NCBI GenBank assembly: GCA_964399545.1
Contig: CAYNRG010000011.1
Location: 1-34,693, forward strand
From: CAYNRG01 sp964399545
GTDB lineage: Bacteria; Bacillota_I; Bacilli_A; Erysipelotrichales; Erysipelotrichaceae
Length of the DNA stretch: 34,693 bases
Reading direction: 5' to 3'
Every line of letters starts with the position of its first letter. Position 1 is the stretch's first letter. The notes beneath the pieces are model-generated. The model was not told the DNA's origin and did no database searches. It saw only the letters and a program-made list of their open reading frames with translations. Made by a program: the position numbers and the translations under genes. Below, piece after piece: positions 1 to 8,279 of the stretch.

Positions 1-28
1 TTAATGCACATTATTGGAAGGTGGATAT

Positions 29-1966
29 ATGGAAATTAAAGTTATGTCGAAAAACAGTGAAATCCGTGAGCTGTTAAAAGATAAAATTGCAACTTCTAAA
101 AAAATATATATTGCTACAGGATATTTTAGTTATCGTATTTTTGAAGTATTTAAGTCAGAGTTTTTAAGTTTTTCAGAATCTAGAGGAAAGTTTAGATTAA
201 TTATTGGTGAAGATAGTGATATAGAGAGTATAGAGTTTTTTAAGAATATTTCTGGATTACCTAAAGAAGAATTTTTAAATCATCTATCATCGCGTTATTT
301 TTCTACTTTTTCTGATTTGTCAAATGAAGCATTGACATGTGTTTTTAAAATGTTTGATGAAAACCTTATTGAAGTTAAGGTAGGAGTGTCAAATACAGGC
401 GGAATTTTCCATGTGAAAGAATATTTTTTTGAAAATGATGCAGAAAAAGGATATATGATAGGGTCATTGAATTTTACAAAAAGTGCTTTAATTTCCAATC
501 ATGAGTCAATTAATTATATTGAAGATGAAGATTCGTATAAGCAAACATTAGCGATGTTTGAAAATCGTTGGAATAATGCAATTGATTCAGTAACAACCAT
601 AGAGATTAATAGATATATAGTGAAGAGAGTAAAAGAAGAAATTGAAAGTAGAAAGGTAATTGTTGAAGAAGAAAATAATATTGAAATACGCGATTACCAA
701 AAGGAAGCAATAGAGGGTCTACTAAGTAAGGGGTTTAATGGCTTTTTGGAAATGGCTACAGGAACAGGGAAAACATTTACAGCTCTTCTAGGCGTAAAAA
801 AATATTTAGCGACCACTAAGAAAAAATATTTTGTATTAATAGTTGTTCCATTACAACATTTAGTATCTCAATGGGAAGAACAAATAAAAAATGCGATAGG
901 GAAGGATACAGCTATTATTCCTTGCCATTCAGGAACAAATTGGAAAAAGACAATTGGTAATGCGATTGACCGAAGCGACAGAGAAAATGTTTTTTGTGTT
1001 ATGGTTAAAAATTCATTGTCTCAAAATTTGGATCAATTATATGAATCAATGAAGTATTCAAATAATATCTTAATTTTTGATGAGGCGCATAATCTTACTA
1101 AGAAGGATTTTCAGAGCCTATCTAAAAAATATAGCATGTTTCATTCAAAAGTTGGATTAAGCGCAACTCCTCAAAATTATTTGGATGAGGAACGAACAGA
1201 ATTATTGTTCAATTATTTTAAGGGGTTTCATTATAAATTTGAGTTAAAAAGAGCGATTGAAGAAAATTTCTTAACTAAGTATCAGTATCATCCTATGATT
1301 GTTGACTTAGATTTAAATGAAGAAAAAGAGTATAAGAAGTTAACCGCAGAAATTAAGAATGAAAAAAATGCTATAAAAAAACAAAGGTTGTTGGATGAGA
1401 GGGGAGAAGTTCTTTCAAAAGCGAGGAATAAGATAAAGAAGCTGATAGAAATAACAAATAAATTTGATTCTCTAGAATATACTCTTATCTATTGTAATCC
1501 AGGGGAATTTTTAACAAAAAGTAATCAAACAAGAAGGTATATCGATCAAGTTTCTATTGAACTTGAAGAGAAAACGAAGCTGAGACTTCAAAAAGCGAAG
1601 ATAACGTGTAGTGAAAAGTTAAGTGAGAGGCATAAAATTATAGAAGATTTTAAAAGTAAGAAGATAGATACCATTTTAGCGATTAAATGCTTAGATGAGG
1701 GGTATGATATACCGGCTATTAAGAATGCATTTATTCTGCACAGTACAAGAAATCCAAGTGAATTTATTCAGCGAAGGGGAAGAGTTCTTAGGAAGTTCAA
1801 GAATAAGGAAATGGCTTATATTTATGATTTCGTTGTTCGAGTGGATGGAGAAGTGCCAGAAGATGAGAGAGTTCGGTTTCGCGAATACTATAAATTATCA
1901 GATAACAAAAGAAACTTTAAAGATTTTAAAAATGAGTATATAGGAGATGGAGAAAATGATGAATAA
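29..1966 (+). CDS. DEAD/DEAH-type helicase with N-terminal phospholipase-D-like nuclease domain
   Basis: Superfamily 2 helicase of 645 aa, probably a DNA translocase or restriction effector of the phosphorothioation operon. An N-terminal PLD-like module has an HxK pair (H128, K130), then G145-S146-L147-N148 and E159, so a single HKD-type motif that would need to dimerise to form an active site. The helicase part has Walker A ATGTGKT near residue 242, DEAH near 350, SATP near 377 and the arginine-finger motif QRRGR near 580. The ATG at 29 is chosen over an in-frame TTG at 14 because a strong GGAAGGTGG lies at 16-24. The stop overlaps the next small gene, so it is translationally coupled to the rest of the operon, whose promoter lies before the window. 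Helicase identity is firm; nuclease activity and the role in defence are inferred from domain and context. Confidence 0.85.
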   Translation: MEIKVMSKNSEIRELLKDKIATSKKIYIATGYFSYRIFEVFKSEFLSFSESRGKFRLIIGEDSDIESIEFFKNISGLPKEEFLNHLSSRYFSTFSDLSNEALTCVFKMFDENLIEVKVGVSNTGGIFHVKEYFFENDAEKGYMIGSLNFTKSALISNHESINYIEDEDSYKQTLAMFENRWNNAIDSVTTIEINRYIVKRVKEEIESRKVIVEEENNIEIRDYQKEAIEGLLSKGFNGFLEMATGTGKTFTALLGVKKYLATTKKKYFVLIVVPLQHLVSQWEEQIKNAIGKDTAIIPCHSGTNWKKTIGNAIDRSDRENVFCVMVKNSLSQNLDQLYESMKYSNNILIFDEAHNLTKKDFQSLSKKYSMFHSKVGLSATPQNYLDEERTELLFNYFKGFHYKFELKRAIEENFLTKYQYHPMIVDLDLNEEKEYKKLTAEIKNEKNAIKKQRLLDERGEVLSKARNKIKKLIEITNKFDSLEYTLIYCNPGEFLTKSNQTRRYIDQVSIELEEKTKLRLQKAKITCSEKLSERHKIIEDFKSKKIDTILAIKCLDEGYDIPAIKNAFILHSTRNPSEFIQRRGRVLRKFKNKEMAYIYDFVVRVDGEVPEDERVRFREYYKLSDNKRNFKDFKNEYIGDGENDE

Positions 1967-2117
1967 AAAGGAAGATATGACACCAACAGAACGAATTATA
2001 GAGAGAGCTTTAGAACTAAATAAAAGCCATGTAGAAAATTTGGAACAAGCGATGGTAAGTCATGTGAAACGCTTAATTGATGAACAAAAAAATAAGGGGG
2101 ATAATCATGAAGTTTGA
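1956..2117 (+). CDS. 53-aa charged helical mini-protein of the Dnd operon
   Basis: Small ORF that begins inside the helicase gene (11-nt overlap) and ends 11 nt inside the next ATPase gene, which is the tight spacing expected of a translated, coupled gene. A GGAG at 1943-1946 sits in reach of the ATG pair at 1956/1959, and the ORF supplies the AAGGGGG ribosome binding site of the following gene. The product is rich in Lys, Glu and Asn, has no Cys, and looks like one continuous amphipathic helix (for example ERIIERALELNKSHVENLEQ), so it could be an adaptor bridging helicase and ATPase. I do not recognise a family. It leaves almost no gap between two certain genes, which is the main support for it being real. 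Confidence 0.65.
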   Translation: MMNKKEDMTPTERIIERALELNKSHVENLEQAMVSHVKRLIDEQKNKGDNHEV

Positions 2118-4035
2118 ATCTATAGAGTTGAAAAACTTTAGGCAGTATAGAGATGTTAGTGTTTCTTTTGATGATCACATTAACCTTATTGAAGCAGGGA
2201 ATGGTGTTGGAAAAAGTACGTTGATGGCAGCGTTGATTTTTGCGATGTTTGGATATAACCAAGCAAAAGAGTGTGGATTTATTGAAGTGACAGAAAATGC
2301 ACCACTGCTTAATCTAGCGGCTTTGAATGATGAAGAAGAAATAGAAAAAGAAGTTAAAGTTTCTCTTTTGATTCGAACGGATGATCAAGAGCGATATAAA
2401 ATTACTCGAATTTATAAACATGATGCAGAGGAAAAAGAAACTTTAGAAGTACAGAAAGCTAGTGGTGAAAGTGGCTATTTTGTCCAAGATGTAGGTTTTG
2501 AAGAAGTGGCGTCAATCATTCCAGAGGAATTTATCCCACTTTTATTCTTTGATGGTGAAAGAATAAAAAAAATAGAGGATTCAATAGCAAATAAATCAAA
2601 GGGGTTTCAAGAAGAAGTAGAAAAAATATTGAAAAACCGCGAGCTTAATGAAGCAAAGAATTTAATTAAAAGAAGTAGAGAAAAATTGAGTCGTGAGACA
2701 AAGTTTAATAATCCAAGAATCGAAGAATTACAATTGGAAATACAAGAAAAAGAACAATTCATAGAAAGAAAGAATGAAGAAATTGAGAAATGTAAAGCTG
2801 ATTTAGATGAAGCGGAAGTGAGAAAAGAAAGCATTAATACTCAATTAAAAGACTGTGAAAATACAAAAAAGATATCTGAAGAAATAAGAAAAATAGAATA
2901 TAGAATAGAGGAACTGGATAAAAAAAGAACGGATTCAAAGATGAAGGCTAGAAAGCAAGTGTTCGATAATTTTCCTGATTTGATACGACTGAGTCTGTAT
3001 GAAAAAATATTAGAAGGAATTGGGGGTAGTGTGACTAATTATAAAATTGCCGGAATTGAACAAAGTGCAATTGATATGATTATAGAAAATGGAGAGTGTA
3101 TTTGTTCGACACAGCTTAATGATGAATTAATTTATAAATTAAAAGAGATTCGAAAAGTGTTGCCGCCAGAGAGCTTTCGAACGATTCTCAGTTCTAAGTT
3201 AGACAATAAAGAAGAAGATAAAAATAAACTCAGAGATCATGTTAATAACTATACAAATATATTTTTGGAAGATGATGAAGAATTAACTGATAGTAAAAAT
3301 CAACTTCAAGTACTTAAGGAGTCAAGAAGATCTAAAGTTGGTGATATGGATATGGAGCGTTTGGTGAATGAGTTAGAAAGAGTAGATAAATATATAGAAG
3401 GAAAGAAAGAAGAATTGATAGTTGTAGAAAAACTAGTTGAGAGTAGAGAGAAGACGATAAAAGAACATAAGCGTGAATATGATAGAGAAATGGAAAAAGA
3501 AAAAGAACGAGAAATGGAAAAAGAAGCTATCTATTTGATGGAAAAAGCGGAAGACGAGATAAAAAATTATATTAAAGAAAGAAAAGAGAGCTTAAAAGAG
3601 ATTATGCAAAAAAGGGTGAATGAGTATGCTAATGATCTTTTATCTGAAGGTATTGAGATTGAGTTAAATAGTGGGCTAAGACCAAGAAAGGTAAAATTAA
3701 AAAACAAATCAGAAGTTTTATCTACTGGACAAAATGTGATTGTAAGTCTTTCGTATTTATTTGCTTTGATGAAGGCTTCCAAAGAAGAGGTGAAGTTCGG
3801 TCACCATGTTAGTTTAACGGAAGACTATCCTTTAGTTTTTGATGGAGTAACAGCCACATTAGATGATTATCATACTAAAAAAGTAATTAGTTATGTGGAA
3901 AAAATAGATAGCCAGTTTATTATCTTTGCTAATACGAAGGAAGTTAAATTGTTTGAAGAAAAACTCGCAGGAAAGTTTAAAAAGATTTCTTTATATAAAG
4001 CTAAGAATAGTAGTGAATTGAAAGTAGGTGATTAA
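2107..4035 (+). CDS. SMC/DndD-like ABC-type ATPase with coiled coil, Dnd-associated
   Basis: A 642-aa AAA/ABC ATPase of the Rad50/SMC type. The N-terminal 'FxxIELKNFRQY' start is followed by Walker A G31-N-G-V-G-K-S-T38. An LFFDGERI element resembles the FFDGEKI found in DndD proteins. Two long Glu/Lys-rich coiled-coil stretches (about 190-290 and 400-510) flank a central part that contains a CxC (ECICS). The C-terminal ABC signature is STGQ at 539-542 and Walker B ends LVFD579-G580, without the usual catalytic glutamate. The ATG at 2107 follows AAGGGGG by six bases; an in-frame TTG at 2077 is rejected. It overlaps its neighbours on both sides. It is a second DndD-like ATPase beside the true dndD, so probably belongs to the effector arm. 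Substrate and partner are not visible. Confidence 0.8.
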   Translation: MKFESIELKNFRQYRDVSVSFDDHINLIEAGNGVGKSTLMAALIFAMFGYNQAKECGFIEVTENAPLLNLAALNDEEEIEKEVKVSLLIRTDDQERYKITRIYKHDAEEKETLEVQKASGESGYFVQDVGFEEVASIIPEEFIPLLFFDGERIKKIEDSIANKSKGFQEEVEKILKNRELNEAKNLIKRSREKLSRETKFNNPRIEELQLEIQEKEQFIERKNEEIEKCKADLDEAEVRKESINTQLKDCENTKKISEEIRKIEYRIEELDKKRTDSKMKARKQVFDNFPDLIRLSLYEKILEGIGGSVTNYKIAGIEQSAIDMIIENGECICSTQLNDELIYKLKEIRKVLPPESFRTILSSKLDNKEEDKNKLRDHVNNYTNIFLEDDEELTDSKNQLQVLKESRRSKVGDMDMERLVNELERVDKYIEGKKEELIVVEKLVESREKTIKEHKREYDREMEKEKEREMEKEAIYLMEKAEDEIKNYIKERKESLKEIMQKRVNEYANDLLSEGIEIELNSGLRPRKVKLKNKSEVLSTGQNVIVSLSYLFALMKASKEEVKFGHHVSLTEDYPLVFDGVTATLDDYHTKKVISYVEKIDSQFIIFANTKEVKLFEEKLAGKFKKISLYKAKNSSELKVGD

Positions 4036-4036
4036 G

Positions 4037-4591
4037 ATGGAATTTCCAAGCGATATTATGTTTACAGGAGAAGAGGGTAGTTTATTAATTAAGGTTAAAG
4101 AGTATTTTAAGGAGTCGGCAAGTATAAATGAAGGAAACGACGATTCAAATCCGGAAAATTACAAAGTATTTATTTTTTGTACTTACTTAGGTTTTGCTGT
4201 GGAAGATAATAGCTTTGATTTTAATATGATAAGTGAAACTATCCATAAAAAAACATTTAACATTCCTAGAACAATAATGACCCGATATGAAATGAGAATG
4301 AAAGAGCTACTAATTTGTGCGAAATTTTTTCATGAAGGATTTATGGTTTGTGATGAAGATCTTCAAGTGGCGTGGAATCAAAAGAAATTTAATGAAGATG
4401 AGGTCTTAAGTAATTTGATTAAAGAAATGACAGTTAAAGGGGCTAGGTATTTTGTAAAATTGACGGAATCGAAGATAGATAAAAGTATTAAGCAAATATC
4501 AAATGAAATCAATGAAAAATTAGAAAAATTACTCATAAGAATTGACGATAAAAAGAAGGAATATGAGATTTTATCAGAGGTGGATGGATAG
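4037..4591 (+). CDS. Hypothetical protein (184 aa), Dnd-operon associated
   Basis: No family recognised. It is a soluble, acidic protein without signal peptide or membrane segment. The first two-thirds look mixed alpha/beta and include the stretch VFIFCTYLGFAVED; the last 50 residues are a Lys/Glu-rich helix that could form a coiled coil. The ATG at 4037 is preferred over a GTG at 4028 because AGGTG at 4026-4030 is correctly spaced. The frame begins at the stop of the ATPase gene and is followed by dndC after 25 bases, so it is cotranscribed. Position between the ATPase and dndC suggests a subunit of the recognition or effector complex, but this is inference only. Confidence 0.6.
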   Translation: MEFPSDIMFTGEEGSLLIKVKEYFKESASINEGNDDSNPENYKVFIFCTYLGFAVEDNSFDFNMISETIHKKTFNIPRTIMTRYEMRMKELLICAKFFHEGFMVCDEDLQVAWNQKKFNEDEVLSNLIKEMTVKGARYFVKLTESKIDKSIKQISNEINEKLEKLLIRIDDKKKEYEILSEVDG

Positions 4592-4616
4592 ATGAAGAAT
4601 TGTGAGGGTGATGAGT

Positions 4617-6143
4617 ATGCATCTAAAAAGAAGTAAATTAGACATCATCAATGATATTCGTAAAGAGATAAAAGAAGAGTATTTAAACACAGGAGCCACA
4701 CCGTGGATTATCGGTTATAGTGGTGGTAAAGATTCTACTACGGTACTTCAGCTTGTTGTTGAAGTACTTCTTGATCTTCAAAGGGAAGAGCAGGCAGAAA
4801 AGATGGTATATGTCATTTCTTCAGATACGTTAGTAGAAAACCCAATGGTTTTGGGAAAAACAAAATTATCAATTGATAACATTAATCAATATGCTAGAAA
4901 AAAAGGGCTTCCTTTAAAAGCTGAGATGATTTATCCAAGGGGTAATAATACTTTTTTTGTTAACTTAATTGGTCGAGGGTATCCATCACCAGTACAGTCT
5001 TTTCGATGGTGTACAGACAGAATCAAAATTATGCCTGCGAATGATTACATTCATTCTAAGGTTAGTGAAAATGGAGAAGTTATTCTATTATTGGGCACCC
5101 GAGAAGCAGAGAGTACATCACGGAAGAGGAATATGGAGAAGCATTATATCAAGGGAAGTCGCTTGTCCATGCATTCAACTTTAGAGAATGCGTGGACATA
5201 CTCACCTATTGCAAAGCTATCAACAAAGGATGTTTGGGGATATTTATTGAAAAATCATTGTCCTTGGGGCGATAACAATAATGATTTATATCGGATGTAT
5301 TCATCTTCATCTCAAGATGGTGAGTGTCCTTTGGTAATTGACAAAGAGACCAAGGTGAAGCAAACATGTGGTAATTCAAGGTTTGGTTGTTGGACATGTA
5401 CTGTAGTTGGTGAGGATAAGTCATTGAAAGGGTTCATCGAATCTGGAGAAACGTGGTTAACTCCCTTAGTGGAGTATAGAAATTATTTGCTAGAAATTCG
5501 AGATAAGAATAAACATCGCAATATTTTTAATAAAAGAGGTCAACTGGTTAAAGCGGAAGTGATGATTGAAGATAATAAATTTATCATTCCCAAGAAGTTC
5601 AGCCGCAAGAGACAAGAGATTCCGTTGGAAAGAGCTGTTAGTGAGGAAGAAGCGTATCAAAAGATTATCTCTGGAGATTATGACTTAGATGAAGAAGCGA
5701 TAATTGTGAAGAATGGAAGCAAATACTATCGAGTTAGCTACAGTGGATTTACAATGGATACGCGCAAAGATCTATTGGAGCGACTTTTTAAAGCTGAAAA
5801 GAAAATTCGTGTGAAGATTCCAAACTATGAAATTATTAAAAAGGAAGAAGTTTTAGTGATTGATCAGTTGTGGAAGGAAGCAGGTTATTTAGAAACTAGT
5901 GCGGTGAGTTTATATAACGAAGCTCAATCGGATAATGTTCAATCTAATAACGATTACTTGGATTTAGATTTAATTAAAGAGTTGTGTAAACAAGAAGGGT
6001 TTGATGAGAATACGCTGTGTTCAATCATTTATAGTGCAAATAAATACCGTCATTTAAAGAATAGATCGGCGAATATGAAGTCGATTAAAAGTAAGTTAAT
6101 GACACAGAAGTTATGGTTGAGGGAAAAACATGAAAATAACTAA
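4617..6143 (+). CDS. dndC: DndC, DNA phosphorothioation sulfurtransferase (PAPS-reductase-like)
   Basis: The iron-sulfur ATP pyrophosphatase that activates and transfers sulfur to the DNA backbone. The PP-loop S35-G-G-K-D-S40 is near the N-terminus and a FRWCTDR motif (C132) follows, as in PAPS reductases. Four cysteines fit a 4Fe-4S site: C237, C251, C258 and C261, within the family-typical NSRFGCWTCTVV context. Length (508 aa) fits DndC. Several in-frame starts exist (GTG 4602, GTG 4608, ATG 4611, ATG 4617); ATG 4617 is chosen because GAGGGTG at 4604-4610 is then well placed, but 4611 is possible. Its end overlaps dndD by 14 nt. The protein partners DndA as sulfur donor and DndD/DndE on DNA. 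Confidence 0.95.
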   Translation: MHLKRSKLDIINDIRKEIKEEYLNTGATPWIIGYSGGKDSTTVLQLVVEVLLDLQREEQAEKMVYVISSDTLVENPMVLGKTKLSIDNINQYARKKGLPLKAEMIYPRGNNTFFVNLIGRGYPSPVQSFRWCTDRIKIMPANDYIHSKVSENGEVILLLGTREAESTSRKRNMEKHYIKGSRLSMHSTLENAWTYSPIAKLSTKDVWGYLLKNHCPWGDNNNDLYRMYSSSSQDGECPLVIDKETKVKQTCGNSRFGCWTCTVVGEDKSLKGFIESGETWLTPLVEYRNYLLEIRDKNKHRNIFNKRGQLVKAEVMIEDNKFIIPKKFSRKRQEIPLERAVSEEEAYQKIISGDYDLDEEAIIVKNGSKYYRVSYSGFTMDTRKDLLERLFKAEKKIRVKIPNYEIIKKEEVLVIDQLWKEAGYLETSAVSLYNEAQSDNVQSNNDYLDLDLIKELCKQEGFDENTLCSIIYSANKYRHLKNRSANMKSIKSKLMTQKLWLREKHENN

Positions 6144-7926
6144 GGTGAAGTTTAAGAATTTTAAATCACATGTAGATACAAAGCCTTATGATTTTTCTAA
6201 TAAAAAGCATATTCATCTTTTATTAGGAGAGAATGGGAATGGGAAGACAACCTTTTTAGAAGGGATTTCTCTAGCCTTTTTTGGTGGGAAAATGTTTAAG
6301 TCGGATAGCTATACAAAAGAGTATTATGAGTTTGTGAGTTCAAGGCTATCTAATAGTATGAAAAGCAACCAGATTGAACTTTATGTGGAATATATTGATG
6401 AGGGTGAGCTGTATACTTTAACAAGAACCTATGAGATTAAAGAGAATAGAATTGAACAAGAAATTGTTCATATTACAAAAGGTAAAGAGGAAGTAGAAAC
6501 GACTCCCTTTTTGAAAAAGTATAATTTTGAGATTATGGAGAATTTCTTTGTCGATGGAGAAAAAATCACAAAACTTATTAGTAGTGGCGAAATTAATGAA
6601 TTTATTCATCAATTTGTAGAGATTGCTTTTAACACGGTGGTCTTTAAACAAATTTATGGCGATGTGGAAAAGATAAATCGTGGAGAAATGAAAAGTTTAC
6701 AGAGTGAAGATCATAAAACAGTAGAAAAAGATACAGTTGCTCTCGAGGTAAAAGTAGGAGAAACAGAAAAAGAGATTGGGCGTAAAGTAGAAAGACTTCA
6801 ATCTTTGAAACATGAAGAAAAAGTATTGAGAGTGGCTTTAGATAAAAGTGGAATTCAATATGGGGATAGGCTTGAAAAATTGATTTCTGAAACAGAGCAA
6901 ATTTCAAAAGAGATTACAGGTGCTAATGATAGAGTTAAACAATGGTTATTAAAAGATGTTCATTCTTTACTACATAGAAAGCATTTGAAGAAAATTGTAA
7001 GAAAATTAAATCAAACTCGTGACCAACGTTTGGAGTTGATTGAGAGATTTTATAAAAGCTTGAATCAAAACAAGGTAGAGCGTATTTCAGAAGAATGGGT
7101 TCCGTTAGAACTTGAAAAGAAACTGATAGAAAAGTCTAAGAATAAAGGCGGTATTCAGGAAATCGTAGCCGTGGTTAATGATTTAGAAAAGAAAAAAATA
7201 GATCAAAGTAAAAAGAGAGAAACAATCGGGAAGAGTAGAGAAGGTAAAGAACACTTAGATGGTGTAAATGAATATCAAGGTATTTTGGATAGCATGATGA
7301 AGTTAGAATCGGAAATAGTGGAACTGAGGACTGAACAGGAAAAGTTTACTCATCAACTGGAATTGAAACAAATAGAACTAGAAAAATACAAAGATGAACT
7401 ACTATCCAAGAATATTGCAGATAACTTTTCGATTGAAAAAGAAAAATTGAAAAGAATTGTACAACAATACTGCAGTGTGAAAACAGAAGAGATTTATCGT
7501 GCGATTGAAAGCAAAAGTGAATTAATTTTAAAGGAACATCTGTTAAGGAAAAAGGAATTGGTGGATGCTATTTCATTTAAAGAAGGATATCTTCAAGTCT
7601 TTAAGGGTGGCAAGGCTGTTAATTATGCTAATTTTTCTGCAGGTGAAAAGCAAATGCTCATTATTAGTATCCTTTTTGCGATTATTGACTTAGCTAAGTT
7701 AGATATTCCTCTAGTACTAGACTCTTTTGTAGGACGGTTAGATATGGCGCATACTCGGAAAGTTGTCCAATATTTGAAGAATGAGATAACAGCACAAATA
7801 ATTTTATTATCAACAGATAAAGAGATTGATGACAAAGTTATTAAGTCATTGAAATCAAAGCTAGGCAGCTTTTATATTCTAGATAATAATGGATTTTCTA
7901 CAAAAGTTAAGGAGGGAAAAGTATGA
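6130..7926 (+). CDS. dndD: DndD, DNA phosphorothioation ATPase
   Basis: SMC/Rad50-like ATPase of 598 aa between dndC and dndE, the canonical place of dndD. It has Walker A G33-E-N-G-N-G-K-T40, the DndD-typical FFVDGEKI element, long coiled coils (about 200-270 and 380-440), the ABC signature F502-S-A-G-E506 and Walker B VLD531-S532 followed by GRLD, lacking the canonical glutamate as is common in this family. DndD is thought to provide ATP hydrolysis and possibly DNA nicking or structure alteration for sulfur insertion. Its ATG lies 14 nt inside dndC and its stop overlaps the dndE start by four bases (ATGA), so the three are translationally coupled. Confidence 0.93.
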   Translation: MKITKVKFKNFKSHVDTKPYDFSNKKHIHLLLGENGNGKTTFLEGISLAFFGGKMFKSDSYTKEYYEFVSSRLSNSMKSNQIELYVEYIDEGELYTLTRTYEIKENRIEQEIVHITKGKEEVETTPFLKKYNFEIMENFFVDGEKITKLISSGEINEFIHQFVEIAFNTVVFKQIYGDVEKINRGEMKSLQSEDHKTVEKDTVALEVKVGETEKEIGRKVERLQSLKHEEKVLRVALDKSGIQYGDRLEKLISETEQISKEITGANDRVKQWLLKDVHSLLHRKHLKKIVRKLNQTRDQRLELIERFYKSLNQNKVERISEEWVPLELEKKLIEKSKNKGGIQEIVAVVNDLEKKKIDQSKKRETIGKSREGKEHLDGVNEYQGILDSMMKLESEIVELRTEQEKFTHQLELKQIELEKYKDELLSKNIADNFSIEKEKLKRIVQQYCSVKTEEIYRAIESKSELILKEHLLRKKELVDAISFKEGYLQVFKGGKAVNYANFSAGEKQMLIISILFAIIDLAKLDIPLVLDSFVGRLDMAHTRKVVQYLKNEITAQIILLSTDKEIDDKVIKSLKSKLGSFYILDNNGFSTKVKEGKV

Positions 7927-8279
7927 GAATTAAAACAAGCAAGAGGGTGTTGGACTTGCTTCCAGAAATAAAAACTTTCTTAGGTTTTGAAAATAATGCA
8001 CAAGTTCTTAAGCTGGCTGTTAGTTTCTCCATTAATGAAGAAAATATTCAATTATTTCAAGTTTCTGAAGATGGTTTTGAAATTGATACGCATGTTTTAT
8101 TTGGAGATGAAATTGATTATTATGAGTATCTTCTTCAGGAGAAGTTCGGCAAGGAATTAACAAGAACCTTGTATGCTGAAATTATTGAGTGTGGTATAGA
8201 AAAACTTTATTATTACATAAGGATGAATAGAAACATGGATCGATTTGTAAGAAAGGTGGCAGAAGACTTATGTACTTAG
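7923..8279 (+). CDS. dndE: DndE, DNA phosphorothioation DNA-binding protein
   Basis: Small 118-aa protein with the DndE-type start 'RIKTSKRVLDLLPEI' and a helical body. Known DndE proteins form a tetramer that binds nicked double-stranded DNA. The ATGA overlap with dndD and a 10-nt overlap with dndA place it in the modification operon. Length agrees with the family. The C-terminal half (about residues 55-110) contains a hydrophobic LYYYIRMNRNMDR helix. Assignment rests on N-terminal pattern, size and gene order. Confidence 0.9.
   Translation: MRIKTSKRVLDLLPEIKTFLGFENNAQVLKLAVSFSINEENIQLFQVSEDGFEIDTHVLFGDEIDYYEYLLQEKFGKELTRTLYAEIIECGIEKLYYYIRMNRNMDRFVRKVAEDLCT

Noticed and set aside
14..28. 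TTG start for the first helicase
   Set aside because: The ATG at 29 is preceded by a far better ribosome site, and TTG at 14 lies before or inside that site.
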